Below are positions 13,149 to 25,225 of a DNA stretch of 64,000 nucleotides, in pieces. Position numbers and translations under genes: made by a program. The number at the start of each line of letters is the position of its first letter. The stretch's first letter is position 1. This DNA comes from Puffinus mauretanicus (taxonomy: Eukaryota; Chordata; Aves; Procellariiformes; Procellariidae): contig JAJKFH010001941.1 of NCBI GenBank assembly GCA_023333565.1, positions 372,001-436,000 on the forward strand. The letters are read 5' to 3'. The notes beneath the pieces were generated by a model. It was not told the origin of the DNA. It searched no databases and saw only the letters and a list, made by a program, of their open reading frames with translations.

Positions 13149-14102
13149 CTGAAAAGACAAAGAGCCAGGCCTTGGATGGTTTTGAAATCCATCAATCTCC
13201 ATCGGTCCTGAATGGACCCCTCCAAGTGGAAAGGCTTTTTGCCCACACAAGTATCACAGCGTTGCGCGGGGCGTCATGCCTCCGGGTACGTTACAGTATG
13301 TTTTCCAAAGAGCATTTCCCTGAGGTAAGAGGCAAAATATAGCTCTTGTATCCAACACTGCATAAAGTCTACTCCTCTGCAGGAAAGCAATCTCCTCCTC
13401 CCTTCCCAAAACAAAAACACCATTATTACCAAGAATGAGTAGGACAAACAGCACACACTTTTTTTATTGCCATTTAAGGGTAGTTTAAAGCCAGGATCAT
13501 CTATTAGCTTACAGAAGATTATTTCCGCTTATGAATATAAACAATATTTCTGTACTGCTTCCCCTGACACCAGTGACTTGTATAATTTTTTTTTTCCTTG
13601 TGAACCAATTACACGTACCACAAAATGAGGTAGGATTTGATATTGTGTGAGGCTATGCAGTTCATGTACAAATTGTGCTTTTGCCATTTTTCTTTTCCAG
13701 ATGACATTTTTGCTCTTGGTTTCTTGCTTTTCTCTGATTTTTGGTGGCAACTGATTTTTTTTTCACTTGGAAACAAATCGAAATACACAGCAGACATTTT
13801 CCTGCCTAAATTGCACAGTCAGTTTGGAGCAGAAATAATAAAAGGCTGTTCACAACGTTATTTTAGTAGGCCTTGCTGGTGAGGAGAAAAAGTGCCTAAC
13901 AATGAATACTTAATGAGATTTGATCAAAGCTTGCCATCAACTCCTTGCCCTAGAGGTTACAGGTTGAGAAAGCTACATTAGCACCAGAAGGATATAGCTT
14001 TTTAGGCCCATCCTTGCTGGGTAAATGCTACGGGCGGACCCCTGATACCTGGTAATGCCTCGGGATGGGTTTGTGGTGGTGACAGGCAGTGCTGCCAAGG
14101 GC

Positions 14103-14168
14103 TGGACCCACACCTGGACCTGGACCCGGATCCAGACCAGGACCCAGACCCAGAACCAGACCCAGCAC
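14103..14168 (+). repeat. Degenerate hexamer minisatellite (GGACCC/CCAGAC-type)
   Basis: About eleven imperfect copies of a 6-bp unit run across 66 bp, alternating forms such as ACCTGG, ACCCGG, CCAGAC and CCAGAA. The plus-strand frame reads as a Thr-Trp then Thr-Gln dipeptide-like repeat, a by-product of the 6-bp period. It is not evidence of a gene. Confidence 0.85.
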
Positions 14169-17100
14169 AGTGCCGCCGGTGGCCGGTGCTCGTGGGATGA
14201 GCATGTGGATGGGCACCCCATGTCTTGCCTCCCAGCCCCAGCTGGGATTATGGCTCTAAACAAGTTGCTTAACATTTCTGCTGCAGCTTGCCCACTTCTT
14301 CCTTTTCACCAAACGCTTACAGTGATTTGTGAAGTGGTATGGATGGGTCCAACGCAGCAGAATAGCTGCAGAGACCTCCCAAGACCAGGAACCTCGCAAC
14401 CTCTGAGCACCAGGCTGGCATGGCAAGCCAGCAAAAGCCATCCAAAATGCTCCTCAGCCACACAGCCAGCAGAATTTCCCAATTTGCCATCCTGCATCAG
14501 GGACATATAACCCTTTTTCTCCGTATGAAGTCTTACCTTTTTTGTGCAAACCCCATCTGTGAAATTTCAGGAAAACCCAGAGAAACCTCCTCCCCACAGA
14601 TCCCCAGGGCTTTAACATGTGTTGGTGGCCAGAAGCCAAGTACATTTTGGGGAGCAGCAGCAAACAGCTCCTTTTCAGGCTCTTCCCAATGCACTTTAAA
14701 GACTTGCTCCATGCAGTTATTACTAGCATGATTCAAACTCAGCTTCCAACCCTGGCGTGAGCAGGACCTTTTAGCAGGACCTTTCCTTTTCCTAAGGAAA
14801 CATTGGACATGTGATGACACTTTGATCAGTCTTTCCATTAGTATTTTTGAACCCACTGGCCAACTTCAATCAAATGTAGCAGCCAGGCAGTAGTCTTGGA
14901 GATGCCAAGTTCCTACAAGGTTCGTGAACCATATGTCTCTGGGCCAAGGGAAACAAAAAAAAAAGCAGGCCAACCTGTATGAGACCCCAGAGAGGTCTCT
15001 GGGGAGAGGGAGATGCTGTGGATACCCTGCTCCAGGAAAGCTTCGTTTTCATCTGCGTGGACACGGGAGCATCCAGCAGGAAAATAGATTTCCTTAGTTC
15101 CAGTATCAGTTTTTACAGCAGTATCATGAACTTACACTCCCTGTCCAATGTCTCCCACAGTATTGGAACCAGCCCTTGCGGAGAGTCAATTTTGCGAATG
15201 TCAAAAGCCTCTCAGAGGGCTTCTCTGGCAGGAGCTGCAGCTGCTTTCCCTCGGCCGGAGGGACAGCCACATCCAGCGAGGCAGGGAGGAGAGCGTTGCT
15301 CTCCATTTGAGAACGTGCCTTTGTTCAAAGCAGCGTTTTTGCCATGAGCACACGTGCCTGCAGGGAGCTTCCTTCGGGGACTCGGCTGTAAAATGGGGCC
15401 ACAAGGGCAGGCACAGAAGGACTGCAAAGTGCCCTGGCTGTTCCTTTGAATGACTGCTTTAACAAGAAGGTACAGTGACAGTCTGTGCTCACGGGGACTT
15501 CGGAAACCAGCCAGCAGTAGTTTCCTCACTAGATTTTTTTTTCTTTCATTCTAAACTGCACATTTCTAAAGAGAAGAGTAGCACGTCTCCTGTAATAGAA
15601 GCAGTTTTGCTGCAGCGCCTCAGCAGAAGGCAGCTAGGGAGGACAAGCTGAGTCTGGACGCGAGGAACTTGGAAGGAGCAGACCCTCGCGACTGGCCTCA
15701 GCACCCGCCACGCCAGGTCACAGAAAGCCGAGCTCCTTCAACAGTGCAGGCTAAAGCAATCTAATTAAAGATCCCAGAAGTTATTTCTAGTAACAACGCC
15801 AACAAACACTCTTCTAACTGATTAGTATTTTTCAGACTTATAAACAAAAAAACTTCTATCCCTCTTTTTCTTTTTGTTCAGTGCTGCAACGTTTCCCTAA
15901 GCCAGAGGCAAGATAAAAAGACGGCTGGGAGAGCTATGCAAAGATAGCACCATTGTCAACCAAAGAAACCTCCTTCAATTATTCAGAGTATCTGCCGTTC
16001 TCGAATTTCCCATTCTTACAGCTTGAGCTAAGTGCTGCTGCATGCATTTGGCAGTAGTTCTTATTAATTCAGAGGACAGCCCGAGTAAGGAACATATGTA
16101 TTCATAGGATAATTAATGTCTAAAGTGAATGTTTTGGTAAGAAGTTTCCATATACATTCCCAAACTATCTGCCAAATGCATATTTGTGAAGAATAGGGAG
16201 CTTCAAATGGAAAAGGTAAATCCTAAGCAGACATCAAACAGAACTGCTTCTTCTTTTCTACTTCATTAACAACTAGAAAATTGATCATAAAGCTATGGCA
16301 TACCAAAATACTTACAAAGCTGCAAGCATCAAAAACCAGTGAGCAACTGAGCACAGTCAACCAACAACTAGGAAAATCAGACTTTCTGACATTTACCAGT
16401 AATACTTCGAACCTGAAAGGCAAACTGGAGTTGAATTCATGACAACACAATATTTAAGAAGGTAAACGTGAGAGCTGGGTGTCTATGCTGCAACGCTATG
16501 AATTAGAAAAATTCAAACAGACCTTGGATATCCCCCATGGTAAACTAGGATAGTGAAATGGCGTGAGCTCTGGGCAGAGGTGTTGACAGACAGCATGCTC
16601 ATTTTATCATATTTATCCTTTTGCAGTGTAGTCTGAATGGCATTCTCATTCCAAGATCCCTTTTGCAATATATCACCCCCTTGATAGGGGAGAGGATGCT
16701 TCAGTGTGCCAGCCAACCCAGCCCATCCTCCTGAGCCACTGCCTTGCATCTCCTTAGGAGTTGCCTGAAGCAAAGAAATCCCCTCTGTTTCCCCAGTTTG
16801 TCACGGACGCGTTACCCTTGCTGAGTCTCTGCAGAACCACTGGCAGCATTTCTCTCCAAGGTGCCAGCTGAAAGGGAGCCTGAATAAATCAGCTAGAACT
16901 GGCTGGATCTCCGTACAGTGGCACCCGCTGCAGTATATAAGGTCTGTCATGGAAGGCGAGCAAACTACCTCCAGTAAACCATGGCGAACTGGTGAATAAC
17001 GTACCCCAGTAGCTTCCAGCAAGGCTATATATATATTAGCTCAGTGATTTGCATGGCTCCTACCAGCCAAAGAAGCGGGAAGGCTCAGGACATTGTCTGC

Positions 17101-17379
17101 ACCGTGACATTTCACAAGCCACCTATCTGGTTATGTTTCTTTCAATCAAACTTTTTTGATTCATGCAGCTGGTAAAAAAAAGAGGGACGGGTATTACTCT
17201 GCATTTTTCCATGTTCCCCTTCCAACACACAAACCATCCCCTCTTAAAACGCTATTAGAAATATGAAAAAACACTTCTTAAATGTTAGGCGTGTTAGGAA
17301 GGGACCCTTTCAAACCAGCCTCTCCCAAAGATGGTGCACCAGCCGCTGGGCTTTGCCCAGCACGGGCTCCCCCGTCTCG

Positions 17380-17930
17380 GGGCTGTAGGAGACAGACGGA
17401 CAGCCGTGGCGATGCCCCTGCCCTCCCGCTGTGCCCTCAGCGGCCAAGCAAAGAGCCCTGGACCCGGGGTGAGCGCTGGGGGGTCGCAGGGCCCCGCTCC
17501 GTGCTGGCCCCATCCATGTGGCGGGATGGGTGCGAGCCGGCGAGGGCGAGGGGACGGGGCTGGGAAAGGGGGAAGGAGCGCGAGGAGATCGGACGTGACA
17601 CTTACTGCACAGCCGCCGCCGCCTGGCCCCGCATCGCCAGAGCCGCGTCCGCAGCCAGTGCAGGCACGGGGACAGGTCCATGGCTCGAGGGGCTGCCCGT
17701 CCCCGGGGCCACCCAGGACGCCCTGCTCCCCGCTGGGCAAACCTGCGGCAGCCCCGGGCCGCCGGGACGATGCGGTGGGCAGCTGCTGAGGCCCTGCCGT
17801 CCCTCCGTCGCCGTGCCATGTTTTATGCATGAAGGTGACGGCACGTAATTTCATCCTGTTTCTCCGCGCCCGGTGTGTACGTGAGCTCCTGCGACATGGA
17901 GGAGCCACGGCATCGGTCCCTGGGGAGAGC
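17380..17930. promoter_or_regulatory. CpG-rich island, candidate promoter
   Basis: Within otherwise AT-rich flanks this stretch keeps dense CpG dinucleotides (for example about seven in 17521-17580 and six in 17641-17700) and is GC-rich, as unmethylated promoters are. Good splice-donor motifs occur in both directions: GTAAGT on the minus strand (17605-17600, exon side ...CTGTGCA) and GTGAGC on the plus strand (from 17469). Open frames in all directions here (up to 204 codons) are expected from GC-rich DNA and none resembles a known protein. In mammals RIPOR2 lies upstream of CARMIL1 on the opposite strand, so an alternative first exon of such a neighbour is one possibility; a lncRNA promoter is another. 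Confidence 0.55.
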
Positions 17931-20900
17931 GAGCTCAGAGAGAGGCAAGGAGCGTGCAGCGCTCCCAGGGTGGAGGAAGGCGCCTGTCAGAGAAACGGGA
18001 GCTTTTTCAGTCTCTGCGGTATCGGCTGATGTTCATCCATCTGCAGGTCTACGGGTGCTGCGCTCCGCGTGGACCCCAGGGCGGGAAGAGGTTCAAGGAT
18101 ATGAGGATGCCCTACAGAAACCCACGTGCGCTCTGGTCACAAAACCATGGCCTGTCTTTGAAACTCCAACCCCGCTGCTGCAATGTGAGGAAACAGGGGT
18201 GCTGGGAGTGTCTGAGCGCAACAAAGCTTTAGCATGTCCATGTCAGTACTGCACTGGAAGGGGTGGTCAGTGTTTCTCACTTATATTCTAATTTCACTTT
18301 TGGTATTACAGTAATTGCCAGAGTGCCACTCATAACCCTGTCACTGCGAGACACTTGTTCTATAACGTGACGAAATGGCCTCTCCACCAATGAGTTGACA
18401 ATTTATGCACCTGATCTCATGCCTATAAGCTTTGCCTCAGCAAATACATTTGTATTGCTTACCTTAAATGTTCCCTACGTCTCAAGAAAGAGGTTACCGT
18501 ACACCCCCCTCCCCAGCACACCCTTTACCAGGCAAGAGCAAAGCTAAGAGCGCATGAGCTGCGTTGCATACCCACAGGCAGCGTCCTGCCCGGCAGGACC
18601 CCTGATGCCTTTCCCTACGGCAGGTCCTGCTGTGAGACCACGGAAGGTTGGACAGGAGGGCGACAAGCCCTGCCACATGCACCAGCGTAACTGGAGAGCC
18701 GTGGCTGGCGGGGTTTCAGGTTTTGTTGCCATTTGACTCTCATAGTAGGGTCATCCAAAGGGCCGTCCTCGATTTTTTTGGTCTGATGTAGGCAGGTAAA
18801 TCTTGCACTCTCATTGTAATGATAGATAAAACCCAGCAGATGCATTTGAGCTTCATTTTAAAGTTTGTTGGATTCATCCCGCTCTGGGCTAAAAGTAGTA
18901 TTTTGAATCCCTATTGGGAATATAAAATCTCGGTGATATTTGCCCCTGAAGTTTGTGTTAAAGCCCGTGTGTAGCTCATCCACACTGGGAATTCACACAA
19001 TATTCAGTATGACAACGCCAAGCGGTCTGGAAATTTAAAACCAAAAGCACAAATCACTGTCAAGGGAAGATATGAAATTCCACAGACCACCATTACATTT
19101 TGCCAGACATCAGTCATGCCAGATTATTCATTTGGAGCTGATCAGAAACGAAAGTAATGGGTGGTGCAGAAACACTTTGAAAAACATGAAGATTTTGCTT
19201 TGAGTCTTGAGTCATTGTGCAATAACTTCATTTTGAGACCAGAGTGAATTAGCCACATACTGTGGTGGACAACACTGCTGGCATAACGGGGAGCAGCTAA
19301 CCCAGGTTATTTTCTCCACCAACGTGCTTCTAGTATGTGAATGGGCACCATCACCTATTTATGTTTCTGTCAAGAAGGACTCATCATATGATGCTTTGGG
19401 TCTGCTGAAACCATTGCCGTACCAGACTGGAAGGAATTCCTAGGTCAACACATCCAGTCTCCAGCTGCCTTAGGCAACCTCAGCATATTTCCAGTCTTTA
19501 ATAAATTATATCTCAGAGTCAGATATCTTTTACTCGAGGAATAAGGAAATACGGATTGAGGGAACTTTAAGTGTTGAAGAGTCGCTTTTTGATTAGAATT
19601 CAGCACAGCTGTGATCTCAGTGTCACCAGTTACTTGCAGTGACTCTGATGCACATAATTTACAGCAATAAATGAGATATAACAGCAGGTATGTGTGGGCT
19701 GGAAATAGAAATTAGATCTGAAATGAGAAAGGTATGATGGCTTTGGTGTATTTTATGCTTAAATAGTGCTTATAATTGTCTTTTTAGAATCGTACAGACA
19801 AATAAATAAAAATAATGTAAGAGACTAGCTATGTAGCATTCATTTTTGTTTGTTTAAGGAAAATACATTACAATGACAAGTATATTTGTGCTGATGATAG
19901 CTTGTTTTCTTCAGTATTTGATGTTTGTCCTCCTCCTTTTTCGTTCTTTTTTTGAACACAAACACATCTAAGCTTAGAATAAGGTATTTGTAGATATATT
20001 TTTACCTTAGAGTAGGCAGAAGTCATCATTTTTACATTTGATTGCTTCCAATTCATTATTATTTTCTTCACAACATTCTAGGTGATTTGCATGCAGTCAT
20101 CTGTCATCAAAGAGCAAAGGAGACATTCAGAAAAGCTTAATTATGCACGTCATTTTCTACCCCCTGCCTTCAGTTTTCCTCCAACTCATTTTCTGTAAAT
20201 GAATGATGACATGTCAGAGTCACAAGGCAGGGCACCCAGCACATGTGTCTTTCTGCATTTCAAATCTTTAAAATCTTGGAGGAGAGAAAGAGACGTGCAG
20301 TTGCACAGTAGAAATAGGAACTGCTGAGCCACTTTGCACCCAGTCATGTTGCTCTTGTAACGCCAATCAGCAAGAAACACCTTGGCAACAGCCAATGAAG
20401 GCAACAGCCTTCAGTCATCGCAGACTTTCCAAGGTTAAATATAACCGCTCAATCCGATGCTCGTCATTGACCTTGCAGTGCAATGTGGTTTTCTAGCGGC
20501 TACTGCTATTCCTCTAGAAAGACAGAGACCTCTTGTAGATAGTGATGGCCACAAATTGGTGCTTCAAGCCCTGACATGTGGTTCTACTAGTTTTTTCCCT
20601 AACATGCTGCTGATAAACAAACACAGTTAATGAACCTTTTCCATCAGCAGAGGGGGGCTATGTTCCCCCACTTCTCTTAAGGGCTTTGAGATGTTCTGCT
20701 TGCAATATAAGCAATAATTTTTCAAGTTAGCAAACCACAAGCCTGCCAAATGTCACAGCATTGTACTTTGGCGTGTCAGATGCCTATTTTGATGTACAGT
20801 GGAATTCAATCTTATTTAATGCTTGAAAGCAATTGATAAGGCATAGTGATGTTAGTGGATGTCAAGAGTACACAGTGCCCTCAGTGATGGAGTAACCAGC

Positions 20901-21306
20901 ATTTCAAGGAGAACTTCCACTTAAGCCACTCACTCCGTGTGCTTCGGTGCAATGGTTCAGTTAGTTAAATCACTGGGTAACAGGGTTTATAAATACTGCG
21001 GGGGGGGGAAAAAGTCAGCATTGATGGCTCAGGATACAGCCCCGGCCGCTCAGCTCTCACACTGCAGCGCGGTCCTGTGCTCTTCTTGTGCCACCTACTG
21101 ACCAGTTCCTCCTAACTTTTAATTCATCGCTTCCCTAAACGGAACATTTTCCAGTTTATTTTTAAATGCAAGTATTTGGTGTTGGATTTTGCCCAAGCAA
21201 TTAATAGCTAGTGAATATAGTCAGTCTTCATGCCTTGATAGTAAGCTCTAATTTAGAGCTGAACCACCCTATCCTGCACTAGTTGGCTCAGTAGCAGAAA
21301 AACGGC

Positions 21307-21351
21307 ATGGGATGGGATGGGATGGGATGGGATGGGATGGGATGGGATGGG
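21307..21351 (+). repeat. (ATGGG)9 microsatellite
   Basis: Nine exact tandem copies of ATGGG cover 45 bp. On the plus strand this is a run of GGG tracts with 2-base loops, which matches the G3N2 quadruplex pattern. It is perfect and so probably length-polymorphic. Confidence 0.97.
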
Positions 21352-24300
21352 CAGATCCAACGGTGCTTTCTGTCCTTAAATATGTAATTCCCTGCTGAAA
21401 TCATTATGATTGCACAGATGTTCAAAAGCAGAATCTACCTGGAGAGTTTGCTGTCTGTCCATAGGTGCTCTTCCTGACATGGCTGAGCTACTGCAAGGGG
21501 TTGACCTCTCGTTCCCATACCAGGGAGAGGTATTGAAATGCAGGCTGCAGGTCCTCACCCATCGGGTGTGCTAATGGAGAAATGCTTTTCTTTTGGCCTT
21601 CCAACCCCCTGAAATGAGGAACTACTCTGCAGAATTAAGAAAATACTTTTGACTTTGTTATCAAAAGTCAAGGTAATGGCTAAATGGATGTGTGTCCCCC
21701 ACCTGGGACATTTCTGAAGTGCTTACAAGATGGAAAACACATACCCTATTTGAGCTGTAAAGCTATCTATTTGCACCTATCTTGGGTAGATAAACCCCAG
21801 ATAAACGCCAGGCAGGCTGGCCTAACACTGTGAGTTGCTCTACCAGCTGGCTTTAACCATTGTTAGTAGGCTGGATATTGCTATTGCTCTGTACATGTTT
21901 CTGATAGCCATCGCCTTCCTCGCTCCGCCTGTGGCAGTTAACTTTCTGCAGGCTTCAGGTTAAAAAGAGTTATTCCAGCCCCATCCGAGAAGTGACTGAA
22001 ACCTGTAAAGAGTGGCACATTGATGTGACAAGCCTGGGATTGGGGGTCTTAAATCACTGTGGCATCAATCAAGAATTTCTCCAGAACAACAGCATCAGTG
22101 GACCGTGCAAGCTGCTGTCGAGCAGGTAGTCCTTCCAGAGCTTCTCGTAATGAAAAGCATGACCAGAATGGCACCGTTTTCTACATGTGATCTTAAATGA
22201 TCACTTTGCTCTGGGGCCAGCGCAGCCTTGGCCAGGCCAGAGCAGGACACTGGAGAAGTTGCTTCCAGCTGCAGTTTCTACCTCCCACTCGTGCTCTCCT
22301 CCAGCTGCACGTTTCAGTGGGGCCACGACCTCACTGTGTATCTTTAAAAATATGTGGAAAATAAGCTTTTAACTTTCTTCGTTGCTAAATGGGCTGCCTC
22401 TTGCAACTCTTTATTCAGTAGAAAGATAAAAATGGGAAGATGGGACGAGAGGCTTCTTCACCCTAATTTAAAGCATGGTGGAAATTTCATATACTCTTTA
22501 AAAGGGATGACAAAGGGATCATGCATAAATTTTGTGTTTGGGAACACAATATTTTCTTCTCAATTATTTAAAGTTCAGTATGTGCTCTTAATTAATTTTT
22601 TCCCTTGCATTTTACTTGCTGGCCTGTGGGCAATTTCTTCTAAAATTAATTGGATTAATCATTCCAGAAATCTCAATTGGATGATCACTTATCTACTAAA
22701 TATTTTTAGAAACAATTTCAGAGATTGGCAAGCATTTGGATTATGCTACCAATAAACTTGGCACACCATTGTACTGGAAGAAAGTTTCTCAAGTAACTAT
22801 GATAGCTTTCTTGTTCTAGGCTCAACTGTCCCCCAGGTACCCTCTCCAGACAGGACCTGCCACAAAGCATGAAATATTTAGGGTTTAGAAATAAACCAAC
22901 ATTTCTCACTTGTATACATAGATTTGAGTCAGAAACACTGCAGGAAGCTCACCTCTGACAAAAAAAAGCTTTCAGAATAGATTGCTGACCCAGAATAACA
23001 GCAGGAGAGATAACAGTCATACATCTTGAAATATTTATCTTAGCATTTTCCCATCAAACATTGAAAATACAGCTGCACCACTTACGGGTCAATAAATAAA
23101 TATTGTACTCAGGGCACAATTCCGTTGTTTCCTTAATCTTTTCCTAAACTTCCCTGTTTTCACTTGCAGTAAAGCCTGCTCATTGAGCCAGGCTTTCAGG
23201 CTATCCAGACTTTCACGGTGTGAGAGCTAAACCAACTGCTAAACCCTTTAAGATGGATAAAGTCAGGGTGGATGGGATTGTGTTTCTGTAAAGGAGGATG
23301 CCTAAAATGGGAGCTGCTGTGAGAGTGGAGCTCATATGGAAGTTCCCAGCATGGCTTTACCGTTGTCCTCCTCCTTGAAAAGGTGCACCCAAGCAAAGCA
23401 CCAAAAAGTACGCAGCAGACTTGTACCTGGTGAGAACATTTTGAACACTTTATTACAATGATATTGTAGCTATGTTTTACTTAGATAAGAAGTCGGTTTC
23501 ACTGTAAAAGGCTCTTAATCAAGAATAAGTATGCTTTTTAAGCAATATCCATTCCCAAATTTATTGAGCTGTTTTCTGTCTCTTCCTTTGAAGCCTGCTC
23601 CCTTACTTACTCATTTAAAGTATCATTTCTGATAGCCCTTTTAATCATCTCTTCTATTAATTTCATCTCATATTTCCTGGGTTTAGCTCTACTCAGTACT
23701 CTCCTAAATATTTTTTCTCTTTTATTCTTTTAAATATGTATTGATTGTTAACACATCGCTGTTTTCCATAGCCCTGACTATATTTTTATTATTCTGTATC
23801 TTTCTCTTTGAAGTTACTTTTTGGCAATTGTGACTCCAGCACCAAACACGGCACTCCAGGAGCTTCACAAGGACTATACGGGCCAGAACTTTGTGTCCTT
23901 CTTCTGTATAGTTATGCTTTTGCAAGCACCGTGGTATATGGTCCCATATCTCAAAGGAAGCTCACACCCTCTTTGTTTTTCAGTCTTCACAATTGACTTT
24001 CTCTAAGTAAATTTATTTCTTAGGATTCTGATTTCATATTTATATAAAAGTGATTATTACTGTGCTTCAATAATTTTTAGTAATATCCCATAGAATAAGG
24101 AATGGTTAGATATCTCACATAACTATAACATATCTGGTTACCTTAAACCAGAAAAAGAGGTAGCACTTAGGCTACTCCTAAGATTTTTAAAGATGAGTTA
24201 TTATTTACTTTCCACTACCCCTTAAGATAAATCATCTCATTTAATAATCCTGTCAGAAGGTGCGGCTCACCTCTTGGAATGGACATAAACAAAGAATCCA

Positions 24301-24915
24301 CAGCTATTGCAGCTAATATTCTATGGAGTCCCAGTGCAGTCATTTGCCTTCATGATTTCTGACTTTGTAAAACTGATAGAGACCCGAACGGCATGATTCA
24401 AAGCCAAAAAAAAGTGTAAACTTGTATTCTAACCTATTGTTCTCAAACTGAGGTTGCACAAAAGATCTGGTGGGAGAGAAATAGGTTCAAATTACTCTAT
24501 AGTCTGACACAAAATTTCCCTTCCGCTTGCTCATGACTCAGATGCTGTTACTCACTGACTGCCTTAGAAAAGCATGCCTGATGAAACGTTTCTCGGCATT
24601 GTTTCTCTTCCCCCTCCAAAACAAATGACTGTATAAAAAGAATCTTTTAGGCTTATTCCAGGGACTACTGCAGAGAATCAAAGTCAGTGCACCGCTGTGA
24701 AGGTGCATCAGTGGTCATCCAGAAAATACAAAAAATCGTTAAGTCCACAAAGTCATGTTTCAAAAATAGTTTGCCTCAATCCCATAGGCACATTAATTTT
24801 CTCCTGAAATTCTGAAACTTCCAGGCTTCAAAAGCTGATATTTGAAAATTACATCCTAAATATTTGTAATAACACTGCAAAAGGAGGCATCCTGTGCCTC
24901 CAGTAGAGCAGTAGC

Positions 24916-24935
24916 ATTTACATCATGATGTAAAT
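24916..24935. repeat. Perfect 20-bp palindrome
   Basis: The left half ATTTACATCA is followed directly by its exact reverse complement TGATGTAAAT. The inner core contains ATCATGAT, and the halves resemble POU/C/EBP-like half sites. No flanking transposon ends are seen. Confidence 0.9.
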
Positions 24936-25060
24936 AAATTGTGAATTAGGCCTGAGCTTCTCTTCAATGTGAAGACCCTGATCATGGCTTTATTGAAAGC
25001 TTTCTGGTCTGAGACTTGGTTTGACATGTCATACAGCTCGCTGGGTTAACTATAACTTGG

Positions 25061-25225
25061 AGAATGATAGAAAAACTGAGGCTGGAAGGGGCTTCTGGAG
25101 GTCACCTGGTCCAACTCCATGCTCGAATCAGCGTCAACTTCAGAGTCGAATGAGGTTTCTTAGGGCCCTCTCCAGCTGAGCTTCGAAAGCTTTCCAAGGA
25201 TAAAGCTAAGAAAGCAGTGCCAAGT
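25061..25225 (-). mobile_element. CR1 LINE fragment, 3' end, decayed
   Basis: The plus strand shows AGAATGATAGAAAAACTGAG, then GGCTGGAAGGGGCTTCTGGA and GGTCACCTGGTCCAACTCC, matching the well-known reverse-complement pattern of avian CR1 3' ends (agaatcatagaat...ggttggaaggga...ggtcatctggtccaac). The element is therefore on the minus strand with its 3' end near 25061. Further matches fade past about 25200 (CTTTCCAAGGAT resembles the usual ctccaaggat), so the left extent is approximate. It is 5'-truncated, as most CR1 copies are, and has no reverse-transcriptase coding. Confidence 0.85.

Larger units (their letters stand above)
9197..17290. other. Intergenic; candidate minus-strand exons near 12.8 and 13.1 kb
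   Basis: Mostly AT-rich single-copy sequence with no recognised coding exon. It contains a degenerate 6-bp minisatellite (14103-14168) and two exon-like minus-strand segments listed separately. Around 15.1-15.5 kb several overlapping open frames occur in both directions, which fits a locally GC-richer stretch rather than a gene. No LTR, LINE or tRNA was recognised in this span. Confidence 0.6.
17931..25060. other. Intergenic, no gene recognised
   Basis: AT-rich sequence with scattered short chance frames; the longest at 22354-22755 looks like random AT-rich translation. It contains the (ATGGG)9 microsatellite at 21307-21351 and a perfect 20-bp palindrome at 24916-24935. No LTR or LINE was recognised. 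Confidence 0.65.

Noticed and set aside
14055..14510. 151-codon frame with a Thr-Trp/Thr-Gln repeat
   Set aside because: The repeat is the 6-bp minisatellite at 14103-14168 in translation; the opposite strand is open too.
17282..17908. Frames of 188 (+) and 204 (-) codons in the 17.4-17.9 kb island
   Set aside because: Same GC-rich artefact: several frames are open at once in both directions. The island is kept as a candidate promoter, not as a protein gene.
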